Positions 23,069 to 34,938 of a DNA stretch of 64,000 nucleotides are shown here, piece after piece. The DNA comes from Persicaria tinctoria. Its lineage: Eukaryota > Streptophyta > Magnoliopsida > Caryophyllales > Polygonaceae. The notes under the pieces were generated by a model. It did no database searches and was not told where the DNA came from. It saw nothing but the letters and a program-made list of their open reading frames with translations. The position numbers and the translations under genes were made by a program. The stretch lies in contig JBANSL010000004.1 of assembly GCA_037127255.1 (NCBI GenBank), positions 7,378,001 through 7,442,000 of the forward strand. Direction: 5' to 3'. Positions within the stretch are counted from its first letter, which is position 1. Each line of letters begins with the position of its first letter.

Positions 23069-23600
23069 TACTCTTTTCCTTAATCTTGGTTTTTTATCCC
23101 ACTGGGTTTTTCCAAGATAAGGTTTTTAATGAGGCAACTTATACACCATCTATACATCAGATCCCCCGCATCAAAAGTTGAAAAACACACTAGGTCCTGA
23201 AGTACCTTATATTTGTGTATTGAAAGCAGCTCGGACGAGGAAGTCTATTGCATCGAAATCAAGTGTGATACATGAAGGCTTATATAAAGGCTTTTTAACT
23301 TGCACGCATCGAAGACAAGGTTCAGACTTGACCATGCAGCTCATGAAGTCCGTATTATCAAGAAATTCGAAGATCTTATCAGAATGAGAAAGCTGCAAGA
23401 AGAATGTTGATTTCAGGGGGAGAATATACACACTGCACTCTTTTTCCTACGATCAGGTTTTGTCCCACTAGGTTTTCCTGACAAGGTTTTTAACGAGGCA
23501 GTATCACCAAAGCGTATCAAATGACATATGTACTCTTTTTCCCTTAGTCCTAGTTTTTGTCCCATTGGGCTTTCTAGGCGAGGTTTTTAACGAGACAGAC
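23069..23600 (+). repeat. Three copies of a structured 3' repeat
   Basis: Units at about 23069-23137, 23438-23501 and 23530-23597 share TACTCTTTTTCC or CACTCTTTTTCC, a central TCCCACTGGG-type core and AAGGTTTTTAACGAGGCA or close variants. Flanking stems differ but still pair: ATCTTGG/CCAAGAT, TCAGG/CCTGA and CCTAG/CTAGG. The core can form CCC-loop-GGG in units 1 and 3. Confidence 0.85.
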
Positions 23601-23632
23601 TGTAATATTAGAGGTGTACATCCAAGGGGGAG

Positions 23633-23798
23633 TGTTATGAAATCATGGTGGATTGTTCACCTCCCAACCATTGGCCTCCTTTAACCTCCCACCTCCGCCT
23701 ATATATAAGGCCTGTAAGCTCACTTGGAAATACACACAAGTAATAGAGATCTCTCTTTCTCTGCCTTCTCCTACTCCTTTTTCATTCGATTTATAACA
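23633..23798 (+). repeat. 3' LTR of the copia element
   Basis: This 166-bp copy of the 5' LTR is preceded by the polypurine tract and followed by the GAAGT duplication. Confidence 0.92.
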
Positions 23799-23803
23799 GA
23801 AGT

Positions 23804-24384
23804 GATGTTTTTTTTAAAATGAAAATTGTTTTGGAGAGGTTTTACAATTAATTTGAATTTGAAGGCAACTTAAGGGCTTTTTTTTAATTAACTTGAATTT
23901 GATGGTAATTATTCGAATTTAAATGTAGCAGGAGACTATTTTCTGCAACCAAGTAAATACTTGAGGCTATTTTTTGCATTTTTGATAGTTCAGGCTAATG
24001 AGCCCAACATACTCGACAGTTGGGCTATTTTTAGCAATTTTCCCGAAAATATTTGCTTGCTTTTGCCCCTATTTTATGGCTTTCAAATATAAAGTTTCAG
24101 TTCTCCTGATTACTTAAATTTTAATGCATGATCTATTATATTCGATATCACCACGACCCTTTTGAAAGGCGGTTTACCCTAATTAATAAAGTGAAATTGA
24201 CGGTTCAAGGAAAAGATTCTCAAATTACATACTTCGTATATTTCTAATAGAAGGTAATATAGTTACTTAAAAATATATTCTTTTTTTCATCTTTTGTTAA
24301 AAAAATGAGTAAAACCTTCACTCCAAAAAAATATATAGATTACAATTTACATGCATTATCAAACATTAAGAGAGTTTTATTTGA
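23804..24384. other. AT-rich intergenic DNA
   Basis: No gene or complete repeat end is visible. Confidence 0.35.
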
Positions 24385-24392
24385 GCTGTATG

Positions 24393-25575
24393 CAGGGCCG
24401 ACCAATGGGTTTCGGAGGTCCTGTGCAAAACCTTGAATGAGATAGTATTCGACAATAATTTTAGATGAAATTTACATAACACAATATGTAAGAAAATAGT
24501 TCTTATTCAAAATAACAACAAAATTCTTGTCAAATAATTCTTAATCAAAATAACAGCAAAACAATACTTAACTTATCATATAGTTCAAACTTCACCACCA
24601 TTAGTTTCAATGTCATACCATGAGTATCCACATCAACAACAGGATTTTCAATGCAGGTTACTGGTTTATGAATAGATCAAGTTTGAAATCAATTTCTTAC
24701 TCGTCAAACACTCCAAATATAGAATAATAACAACTATATATAAAAGGCCACAAAAAAAATTAAGGTGCAAATTCCATAATCTGCGTAGGAAATTTATCAA
24801 TGCTAAAAGAGGGGGTAAAAGTCAAACAACTCAACAATCCCTAAACCAGTAACCTAAATAAACCCAATTGAACAAACCCTAAACCACCTTTATCAATTCT
24901 AAAAGAGGGGAAACAATTGAACATGCAATACGTACAGGAACACAAAAAGGCTGAAACAGCAAGCGACGGGTGACCCGCTGCAATGGCCGACGACCTGCTG
25001 CAATGGCCGGAAGAAGAAGCCGGACCCCAACCTCCCATAGTCGCCGACCTGCTGCAATGACTTGAGTACCTTAAACCTCCAACAACCGGAAGAACAAGCC
25101 CGACCCCAACCAGCAGCAGCCGAAAGAAGATTAATTTGTAGAGAAAAAGCGTGAACAACCATTAATTGGGTTTAGATTTTGAGAAATTTTGAAGAAAGGT
25201 AGGAGATTGAAGAGGGGAAGAACCGTGAACAACCATTAATTGGGTTTAGATTTTGATAAATTTTGAAGAAAGGTAGGAGATTGAAGAGGTGAAGAAGCGT
25301 CAACAACCATTAATTGGTTTTAGATTTTGAGAAATTTTGAAGAAAAACAGAAGATTGAAGAGGTATTCTTGAGAATTTGAGAAGTTAAATGGATCGAGAA
25401 GATGAAGAGGCAAGGGAGGCGTGCCCTTTCTCAGTTTCTCTTCCCCGCTTTCAATTCACCAGGAAGCGTGCACATTACAAGACAATTTTTTATTTAAACA
25501 GAAGTATACCTTAGGCCTGAGAAATGTGAGGCGTTGTACAAGTGCACACTTTGCACTTGCCCAGGGTCGAGCCTG
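24393..25575. mobile_element. hAT non-autonomous element
   Basis: The left end CAGGGCCGACCAATGGG and the inverted right end CAGGCTCGACCCTGGGC are terminal inverted repeats. The 8-bp flanks GCTGTATG and GTTGTATG match at 7 of 8 positions. The interior includes a repeated CTGCTGCAATG word (24975-25060) and a 74-bp triplet. The minus-strand frames 24841-25158 and 24899-25162 have no recognisable domain. Confidence 0.8.
25150..25371 (+). repeat. 74-bp tandem triplet inside the hAT element
   Basis: Three units start at 25150, 25224 and 25298, each opening CGTGAACAACCATTAATTGG (CGTCAACAACC in the third). Spacing is exactly 74 bp with few substitutions. Confidence 0.9.
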
Positions 25576-25635
25576 GTTGTATGGAGATTGTAGAGCACAC
25601 GCTAATGCGTTTGATAACTCAGCCGATCCAATTAA

Positions 25636-25959
25636 GGGCTCGTTTGGTATAAAAACGTAAGGTAAACGGAATGAAAATAAATTTTATATAGAAAAATACT
25701 TCTAGATGAGAGAAGAATGCTATTTTTTGTGTGAAAAATAAGATGGGAGGGGTAATGATTAGAGAAGTATAGGGGATATGGTTACCTGACCCCTTACTCA
25801 AATGAGTGATTGAAATAAGAAGAAACAAAACCAATTTTGTATAAAAAGTTGGAAGGAGAGGGTAATGATTAAATCTTTTAACAATATATCTTAAACTATA
25901 ATTGTACTACATTCATTTTCTTTCCCTTTACCTTTTCAAAATTTAAACCAAATGAGCTC
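25636..25959. mobile_element. Tourist-like MITE, second family
   Basis: The ends GGGCTCGTTTGGT and the inverse GAGCTCATTTGGT are flanked by a TAA duplication (25633-25635, 25960-25962). It is related along its length to 29335-29656. Confidence 0.8.
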
Positions 25960-25962
25960 TAA

Positions 25963-27729
25963 ATTTGAGAATTTCGTAGTAGCTAGGTCTTGGGTTTGAT
26001 GATATGAAAAGGGAGTTGGTCATCCCTACTCCAACTGGGTTGCGTTAGCCATCGACGAGCCTAATTTAGGCTCGTCGATGACCAAGTTAACTTCTTGGAT
26101 ATGTGTTAATATGTGACAAACATTATCGATTACAATGGGCAATACTCTGCTTTCGTTTAAACCTCCAAGCGCTCGCATGCACCAAAAGTCGAGTAGGCAA
26201 GGGAAGCACATTCCACTATGCGATGTGAATGAGGGATGAGACACATAGCTCTTCAAGTGCTTGATTAGGTAGGGTGAGTAGGCAGGGACATGAAAGCCTT
26301 GTCAGTCGATCTTGGAGTTCTTCCCCAAGCCTCCTGACGCAACGATAGGATTTGGCCTCTGTCTCGGACCCAAATCTAAAAGGGCTTAAAAAATGGATAA
26401 AAATGAAAACTCAAGAATTCAACTTACCAGGAAGTTAGATTCATCCAATTTGGAGGAAGTTCACTTACTTAGTTCTCTAGGAAAGTTCAACTTCCACTCT
26501 TTTGTATTTGGAAATTTTCAATTCCCCCTTTTAATACTATAAAATAAAAAATCAACCAAACACATTTTCACAATTCTCATCAATTTGACTTCCCGGGAAT
26601 TCAATTCCCATGAAATAACTTCCTAGGAATTTCAATTCCCACATTGAACCAAACGAGCCCTAATTCATGCATGTTATTTGTCTATTTCAAAAAGTATTTT
26701 TAAGTAAAATTAAATATGATTCAATATATACTCTACTCATTGGCTCATAATTAAGCTCGCTCTATTCATCATTAATTTTATTGAAATTTGGCAATATAAT
26801 TTTTTTTTATATCAAAATCATACTTGATTCCCTATCTAAAAGATAATTCACGTTATTTGTGCGATTGTTATTTGTATCTTTCAAAAAGTAGTTTTCAAAA
26901 GAAATTTCATTACGTATATGATTCAAGTTATAATATTCTCATTGTACTCATCTTTTATTAGTGAGAAATGAGAATTTTGAATTCAAGGCGATCATTCATA
27001 ATTCATTAAATGAATAAACGGGTAATTATTTACATTAATCTATATGAATATATTATAAGTTGATGACTTTTGGAGGTTTGAGTAATCTAGTAAACCGACT
27101 CCTTTGTGAGTTAATCTTAAATACTGATAAAGTAAACAAATTATTGCCTATATGAAAATAAGTTAAATAACTAAACAAGATTACTTTAATCCTCATATAT
27201 AAATTCATCTCCGGTTATTCAATGGATTCGAATATTCGATGCATTTAAAATATTACTTTCATCCTAAAACCATATTCAATTATCTATGTTTGATTATTAA
27301 GTATTTAAGTAGATAATATAAAATTCGTTATAGACAAATTATTATCTTTCATTTCTAAATAAAGTTATGATTTTATATTTAACTAGATGTTATCAAACTA
27401 CAACATCAAATTGCTTGTTAATGTTGTTATTCGTATATTTCTGAGTTCATATGCTATAAATCAAGTTTGTTCATTTGTCATTAATTAATGAAGTTTATTT
27501 CTGATTTTTGAGTTAGTTATGGCTTTCACTTGTTTTGTTTTGTTTCTAAGTTGTCCTTAAATTTACCATAAAGTTATGGTAAATTTAACTTTGATCAATG
27601 GAATGCACTTATGTACTAATGGTTTTAAGTTGTAACTTTGATCAATGGAATTTTTATTTTGTTTAGAAATAACATTAACTATCAATATCTCAATATATAA
27701 TAGATTACAGTAAAAAAATACGTTTTGTA
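25963..27729. other. AT-rich intergenic DNA with a partial MITE
   Basis: About 26390-26660 resembles the Tourist-like family of 7543-8027 (runs of GGAATT/AATTCC and a right end CCAAACGAGCCC followed by TAA), but I cannot place its left end. The remainder is AT-rich with no supported gene. Confidence 0.4.
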
Positions 27730-27730
27730 G

Positions 27731-27781
<51 letters not shown>

Positions 27782-28212
27782 ATGGGTAACTTGTGCACAA
27801 GGCTTAGGATGTGCATTGTGCACAAAATATTATTCAGTGAAATGTGAAACATTATTCAGTGAAATTTGAAGCATTATTCAGTGAAATGTGAGTATTGTTT
27901 AGGGGAATGTGAAACATTATTTGGTGAAATTTGAGGCATTCCATATAAATTGTAACTATTGTTTAGGGAATTGAGGTTTCTTTTATTTGAAATGGATAAA
28001 TAAAAAAACTAAACATTATTCGGTAGAATGTTATAAATTATTCAGTGGAATTGGGACGTTTTCATCTGAACTGAACGGAAAAAAAAAACATGACAGTGTT
28101 CGGTAGAATGTTTCACATTTCACCGAATAATGCTTAAAATTTCACCGAATAATGTTTCACATTTCACCGAATAATATTTGTGCACAATGCACACCCCTTC
28201 TCTTGAACCACT

Positions 28213-28257
<45 letters not shown>
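27730..28257. mobile_element. Micron-like foldback MITE between TA microsatellites
   Basis: A (TA)n(GA)n tract (27730-27780) on the left and an (AT)n tract (about 28213-28256) on the right bracket a unit with long inverted ends (about 27812-27892 and 28108-28192). Each arm contains the word ATTCGGTGAAATGTGAAAC or a variant in tandem, about 26 bp apart, ending at the self-complementary GTGCATTGTGCAC. A MITE within TA repeats recalls the rice Micron family. Confidence 0.75.
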
Positions 28258-28259
<2 letters not shown>

Positions 28260-28445
28260 AGGATATTCGGGTCGGTTGAGAGTCGGGTCGATGAGTTGGA
28301 ATTCAGGTCACTTCGGATTTCGGGTCAGCATCGGTCGAGTCCGATTTCGGATTCGGGTTATGTGTATAACCCTAAATTTTCGGGTCAGGTGAATCGATCG
28401 GATTTCTCGGGTCAAGTCAGATCTTGCCACCTCCAGGTGTGAGCT
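28258..28445. repeat. TCGGGT-rich element remnant
   Basis: The words TCGGGTCGG, TTTCGGGTCA and an end TTGCCACCTCCA resemble the TIR element at 3480-4481, but no second end is visible. Confidence 0.45.
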
Positions 28446-29334
28446 AGAGATTGTCACACCTCGCATTTCCAAGGCCTCTATGTTAATGGACACTAGTTTA
28501 GTGGTTGATGCTCGATAAAATAGTTAGAGAGATTTAACTAAGTTGCGTGGGGAGCTAATGCATGTGTGACCCTTCAAATGTCTAAATAAGATGACTCGAT
28601 CGATTACGTTTGAGGGAGCTTGTCACTAGCCTAAATTAATTAAAATCTTAAATTCTCAATCTTACCTATAAATTGAATCTCAAATTAAAATTTAAAGTAC
28701 AAATTGACAAAGTATAATCTGTAAGATAAGAAACACTAACCTTTTCAATTCAACCTTCAACAAATTTGGATTTGGAAATTAGGAATTTGGGACTCACTGT
28801 TAGTGGTAAGGAAAGAAGTGAAATGAAGAAGAAGGGCTGCAACATAGTCGTGGGGAGGACTGGAGGAGCCACCGGTGTCGCCTCCACGTCAGAGAGGAGC
28901 AACAAGGACTGGGTGCGCCGGTCGGAGGTGGAACTGGTGAGGGTGGGTGGATCGAGTTTGTTATCGTTCAAGGTTAGGTTGCTGTTTCTGTCTAAATAAT
29001 AAAAAAAAATGAAGGCTTTGCTGTTTGGAAAAAAAATAAGGGTGGGGCGTATAAGATTCGAATCTGGGTTTATTACTCACTCAGTTAAAAATCCATCCGA
29101 CCTATCCCGTGTCTATACCGCTGAGTCAAGTTGTCTTTGTGTATCTTAGACATCTTTACTTTTATATATTACAAAACTCACAGATATAAAAATAGGCATT
29201 ACCCCTTGTTAGGATAGAGGGGCTTCAGATACCCTGAGCCCTTCTAGGATCTGCCACTGCTCCCATTACACCCAACCCCTCACTTCTTATCATTGACTAT
29301 TGAGTCACCTCATCAAGGGCAATATATATATTTA
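28446..29334. other. Unassigned DNA
   Basis: A 77-codon plus-strand frame (28766-28999) and an opposing minus-strand frame lie in a GC-richer stretch, without a recognisable domain. 29220-29275 resembles the end of a degenerate repeat. No gene is supported. Confidence 0.3.
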
Positions 29335-29656
29335 CGACTCATTTAATATAAGCATGCACGGTAAATGGAATGAAAATAAAATTTGTATATGAAAATATAT
29401 CTAAATAAGAAAAGAATGTTATTTTTGTATGAAAAGTAAGATAGGAGGGGTAATGATTAGAAGAGTACGTATAGAGGATATGATTACCCCTTGTTCAAAT
29501 GAGTAATTGAAATAAGGAGGAACAAAATCAATTTTGTATGAAAAATTGGGAGGAGAGGGTAATGATTAAAATTTTTAACAATGTATTTTAAACTATAAAT
29601 GGACTACATTAATTTCCTTTACCTTTACATTTCTAAAATTTAAACCAAACGAGTCC
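29335..29656. mobile_element. Tourist-like MITE, second family
   Basis: It is homologous to 25636-25959 along its length, with a TTA duplication (29332-29334, 29657-29659). The right end is GAGTCC; the left end is more decayed. Confidence 0.65.
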
Positions 29657-29666
29657 TTAAGGATAG

Positions 29667-31640
29667 AAGAGGGAGGATTCCATTCTTATCCGTTGCAGAT
29701 CATATCATGATCTTTGCCAAGATATCTCATGAATCATGCGTGAAGGTGAGAAGCATAATTGATGAATATTGTCAAATCTCGGGACAAAAAGTAAATTTCA
29801 ACAAATCAGCTTTCCAAGTAACTAAGGGGGTTTTTGCAAACCAAAAACTCCAAATCCAGACCACCCTTCTTATAACGAACCAAGTAGCATTGGACAAATA
29901 CCTACGATTCCCTATAATAAACAATAGTGTCGACAAAGAAACCTTTGAAGATGTTATTGGAAAAACAAAAATGCAACTGATAAAATGGAAAGCGAACTAC
30001 ATCTCCTAACAAGGAAGGGCATTTCTTATAAAAATGAACCTTTTGGCTAAACCCAACTACGTCATTCAAAACTTTATGCTTCCTACAAGTGTGCACAACG
30101 AATTAGACAGAATCAATAGATGTTTTCTTCTGGAACAAGGACCAAAATTACAAACCGCTGCTAGGTTGGGACAAAATATGTAAACCAAAGAGACGAGGAG
30201 GCTTGGGAATTAGTAAAAGATATGGATACAGCCCTACAGTGAAACTTTTATGGAAAATTTTGGCGGAAACCCACAACCAAGTTGATTGCCCTAAAAGATG
30301 AGTTCTGCGCTGGGCTCATCTGGCAAATTGGAAATGGAAAGACAATAAAATTTTTGAAGGACAAATGGTTAAATGATGATAGAAAACTTAAGAATCACAG
30401 TATACTCCATCAGATTGATGATGAAGAAAGAGTTGAAAACTATATCCTGTCAAATAAGACATGGAATGAAGAAAAGATGCGAGAAATCCTAGCTACCTAC
30501 CGACCTTGTTGAGATAATTACAAGTATCCCCCTTCCTTTACATGAGATTGATGACAGACTCTATTAGAAACCTAGCCACGATGGATGGTTCTCAGCATCT
30601 AGCGCTTTAAAATTAATCACGAACTCTAGAGACAATGAGATAGAGTTATTTTCGGGAATATGGAAAATTGATTGTCCACCAAAGGTGAGAAATTTTCTAT
30701 GGAAAATGGGATTGAACGGTTTACCTACTAAAGCTAAACTACGAAATAAAAGAATACACACACCCCCATGGATTGTATATTTGTATCTTCTGTAACACTA
30801 GGGATGAAGATTCTATCCATCTCCTTATTAAGTGCCCCACAACATTAAGAACCATTGGATCTCTGGATAGAGATATTGAATAACAAATAGAAAATGCTGA
30901 CAAAAGTAATCAAAGTATAAAGACCATTACCAACGAGATTTCTCGATTTCTAAACCCTGAACAAAAAGCTACTTTGGCTTTTTCTTGGTGGTGCATTTGG
31001 ACTCAAAGGAACAAGATTATATTTGAAAACCAAAATTTACAATCAATATATAGATGAGCTGGTAGCCATAATAAAAAAAATCACACGAAAAACTAGAAAA
31101 CAACTAAACAAGACGACTCATACGAAGATGAGGGAAAAAATGAGATTCAAACCCAGAAACAACCCTCGAAAAAGGAATATCATAAGACGGCGTAAACCTG
31201 AGGCGGACGTCTTTAAACTAAAATTTGATGGCGCTAAATCTCTGTTTGGGTTTGCTTATGCAGGGTTTGTAATAAGAGATGATGACAATAGGATATATGA
31301 TTGCTTGCGATGCCTGTAGGTGTGGGAGGATGTCAGTTGTCTAGGCTGAAGTAGTTGGTTTGCGGCTTGGGTTGTTGGAAGCTCGGAGGCTGGGGATTCA
31401 AAGAGTTGCAGTGGAAGGAGATTGTCTCGCGATCGTGAATGCGATTAATGATGGTTGGTCGACTCCTTGAGAGATCGAGATCCTTATTTCGGATACTCTC
31501 CGTCTGTTTCACTTTTTCAAGACGGCCTCCGTGTCCCACAATTTCAGGGAGACGAACAGATCGAGCGGCTGATCTCGACTCACCCATATGGCCTTTGAGT
31601 CCGGCTCGGCGTCTTGGAGTTCTGATTTAAAGTTTCAAAC
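29667..31640 (+). pseudogene. Degenerate L1-type LINE: RT end, zinc finger, RNase H
   Basis: This is the 3' half of a plant L1 element. It starts in the reverse transcriptase at RGRIPFLSVADHIMIFAK, where the catalytic pair reads DH instead of DD, and continues through the thumb region to about 30270. It then has a GLIWQIGNGKTIKFLKDKW segment (30315-30370), a zf-RVT motif near 30660-30830 (KVRNFLWKMGLNGLPTKAKL then C-x2-C), and a C-terminal RNase H (31200-31640) with KLKFDGA, AGFVIRDD and VEGDCLAIVNAIN. At least six stops or frameshifts break it. It begins about 10 bp after the Tourist MITE at 29335-29656. Confidence 0.85.
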
Positions 31641-33616
31641 TCTCGTCCGTAGGGACGCTCTTAGATGGTGGTGCAACTGTGGTTGACACCTCCAAATTCT
31701 TGCCTGTATTAAAAAATAAATCCCTTTCTCTATAATATTAATTTACACAATTTTACAATTTTTTTTTTAATATATATACAATATTGTTGTCTATATATAA
31801 ATAATAAAAACAAACATCTTATAGCACGTGTACGTAAACTCGTGTACTCATATACAAATAACCACACATGTGCACTTGTAGGGTTATTTTACCAATCTAC
31901 CGGATCCTATGTAGCACGGAAACGCCTATGTAGGGCACAGTGTCGTGTCGGAAACACGGACACGACACGAAACACCTCGGAAACGTCTGGACACGGTCAA
32001 GAAACGGTCAAGATAATGGGCACAGTTTGGAATTAAAAAAAACCCGGTTCATAATTAAAATAAAAAATGAAAAAAGCAAACCCGGCTATCAACCTTTGCC
32101 TTTTTCTTCTTGAGCGTCCTTTTGCACTAGCCACCGCTGTTCTTCGATCTGCACCAGCCACTGTCGATCGTCGGGCTTTCTGAGCACAAACGAGTGTCGT
32201 TCCTGTCAATCTTCCTTCAACTCTTCTCTCCATATCTCACTCCCTCTCTATACCTTGATTTATTTTTAGATTTAGGGTTACTTTGATTGAGCGATGTTTG
32301 ATTTCAATTTATATGAGATTTAGGTGTAGGATCTAAAAATTGATGATGGTTCAAGCTCACAAACTAATGAAGGTAGCAGAGGGGGTGTTTCTTTGAAGCA
32401 AAAGGTGGAGGTGGAGTGGACCACTTTGGGATTATGTTGATAACTTGATATAGTTGGCAGAACAGCGGGAGAGGGTAACAAGACATGATATGGTGGACCA
32501 CCTCCTCTCTATACTTTTATTTATTTTTAGACTTAGCAATGTTTATTTGTATATATTTTGATTTGAAATGTTATATAATTATTTATTTATATCACATTGG
32601 TCTTAACATCTAGGTGGCTCTTATTAGTACAAATGTATGCATCTTTGCAAGACCTTTAAAATGATATATATTTGCCGCTTGTAATTTTGGTCGGATATAT
32701 GGAGTAATTAAATACCGTACATCCAAAGGCCAAAACTCTTTACTTGTTGAATCGGATGGAGTATTAATTAGTTTTACATTGAATTTAATTGTTGAAATAT
32801 TAAATGAGAGTTATATTTTATGATCACCAATAACAAAATTAAATTGTACAAATAGAGCACCTGAATATTAATGTACTCCATCGATAATGAAATAATTGTC
32901 CTTTTGACCACTTTTTCTTATAACAAAATATTTGTCCTTTTAAACCTAATTAATGTCAAAATTTTCTAATTTTATCAATTCATCTCATTAATTGTGTTTG
33001 ATTTCCAAGATATTCTATTAATACTTCAACTTCCCATACTTTTTTTTTTTCATTGGTCCATTTTTTTTCCACATTATTTATTTGCTAAATTTTTAACTAT
33101 TTCACTTTCTAATTTTAGGTTCCTTAAGAAGTGTGAAAACCCCAAACGGACAATTATTTTGTTACACTTTCTAATTGTACACTTGTTGTGAGATCGTTTT
33201 AATCACAAATGATTTTCTTACCTGAGTTTCAATTTAGTAACCTAAGTTTTCGAATGTGTTTCTCTTTTCACTTCGTAGATTATAGGCATGCACTTAAGTC
33301 ATTACAGTAGGAAAAAAAAAAAAAAGAATTCGAACTCGTGATCGACCTATTAATTATGGCATGTCGTATCTTATTAGCTAGTATAAGCTAATTATAAAAC
33401 TTTAATTATGGCATGTCGTATCTTAATACTGTACTGTATTAGAAATTAATGACGATGAGAATTGTGTGTATATAATAGTCCTTAATGATGCAATGAAAAT
33501 GTATGTAATGGTCAAATGAAGCAACCTAATTAATGTCAAAAGTTATTGTAGGCCAAAGTTACCTTATGTAGTGGTTTCGAGTGCTTTTGGTAGACATTAT
33601 CCGAGTGAGTAATATA
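31641..33616. other. Intergenic DNA with a GTGTCGTGTC hairpin
   Basis: 31940-31949 and 31959-31968 are exact 10-bp inverted arms (GTGTCGTGTC/GACACGACAC) with a 9-nt loop. 32880-33160 carries inverted AATAATTGTCC/GGACAATTATT words and may be a decayed MITE. No gene is supported. Confidence 0.45.
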
Positions 33617-33857
33617 TACTCCCTCCGTTCAACAAAACTTGACGTTTTACTATTCATGCACGTTTTTTTAGGAGCTAAAAACTATATAAAATATCGACTT
33701 TTTAAATAATTTTTTTAAACAATTTCGTAGTTATTATTAATAAGTACAAACTTGTTAAAAAAAAATTTTAAAAAAATGAATATTTTATATAGTTTTTATC
33801 ATTCGAAAAAAACGTGCATGAATAGTAAACGACAAGTTTTATTGAACGGAGGGAGTA
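33617..33857. mobile_element. Stowaway-like MITE
   Basis: It runs TACTCCCTCCGTTCAAC to GTTGAACGG-type inverse ending GAGGGAGTA. It is a foldback relative of 16970-17209. Confidence 0.85.
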
Positions 33858-34938
33858 TTAAAGTTATAGGCTAGGATAAGATCCTAAATCGGAACAAATT
33901 TCCTATAAAAAAAATCGATATTAGAAATCTAATTACAAGAAAAGCTAAACTAATTAAAATTTGAAAAATATTTTCAAATTACTACTTTTACCATATGCCT
34001 ACGCCATCTAAGGACATAAGATAGAAAAATTAATATTAATGCATTATTTTGCCTAACACAAAAAATGAAGTGGTTAGTGATGTTTGAAGGTCACCTAGCT
34101 ATATATAAACCAAAATTAATACATTTATAAGCAATCATATATAATCCAAGTGTGATCACTATATCAATGGTTCAGATCAGAGGGTATATATATGTTTGAT
34201 CGGAATGGCTGCTCTCTATTTACCAATTCAAGGAGAAGATGCAATTCATCATGAACAGATCAATTTAGAAGGAATTAAAATAAATAAACCTAGCTAGTTC
34301 AAATTGGAACCTTTGAAAATTTATTAATTAATGGTGAGCCATCAATATATTCAAGTTCCCGGAGAAACTATAATATAAAAAAAATAGACCACTTTAAGAC
34401 TTTAAGTAGCCCAAAACATTAAAAAAGAAGATATTAATTATAAATATACAAAGTTTGCAGAACCCAGATTTTAATAACATATACATAAACATATAAATAT
34501 GCAATAAGACATTAGTTAATTCAATCCAACAAAAATCTGCAGCTCCAATTAATTAAACTCAACCATCATTTATTAATTTCCAACCATATATGAAAATGCC
34601 AGATTGAGGATAAGGGATTGGATAATGTTAATTACTAAAATCAAACAAACACACAGTGAAACTTAACTGACCATATATCATGATCACCATCATCATCAGT
34701 TCAAAACTAAAGTTGATATGATCGATTGATATTATCTAAACATAAACCCTAAAAAATTTATTAAAAAAAAAACACCATAAAATATACACATCTCTACACA
34801 TTATTATTATTATTCATCATATATATAAAAACCCTTGCAAGTTGCAACCCACACTAAGCTTCATATTATAAGTACTATGCAAAGAAACATATATGATCGA
34901 TTGATCCATCGATCCATCCAATTCGATACCTTCTCCGA
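33858..34938. other. 3' flank of the AHL gene
   Basis: This AT-rich DNA lies downstream of the minus-strand AHL gene. The 3' UTR must lie here; several AATAAA-like words occur on the minus strand but none is decisive. Confidence 0.4.

Larger units (their letters stand above)
19031..23798 (+). mobile_element. Complete but decayed copia LTR retrotransposon
   Basis: It has 166-bp LTRs (TGTTATGAAATC to TTTATAACA), an exact 5-bp target duplication GAAGT (19026-19030, 23799-23803), and a polypurine tract AAGGGGGAG just before the 3' LTR. The sequence after the 5' LTR, CGTTATCAGCACGA, is not the usual tRNA-iMet site; I associate this with Bianca-like copia elements, from memory only. The two LTRs differ at 2 positions, so insertion was fairly recent, yet gag and pol are heavily broken. 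That suggests it moved as a non-autonomous copy. The leader (about 20160-20965) holds a mini-hairpin series and the 3' end a covarying triplet repeat. Confidence 0.9.

Noticed and set aside
29041..29130. tRNA-like gene from the words GATTCGAATCTGGG and CCGCTGAGTCAAG
   Set aside because: No acceptor stem or cloverleaf can be formed; similar words are common in degenerate plant repeats.
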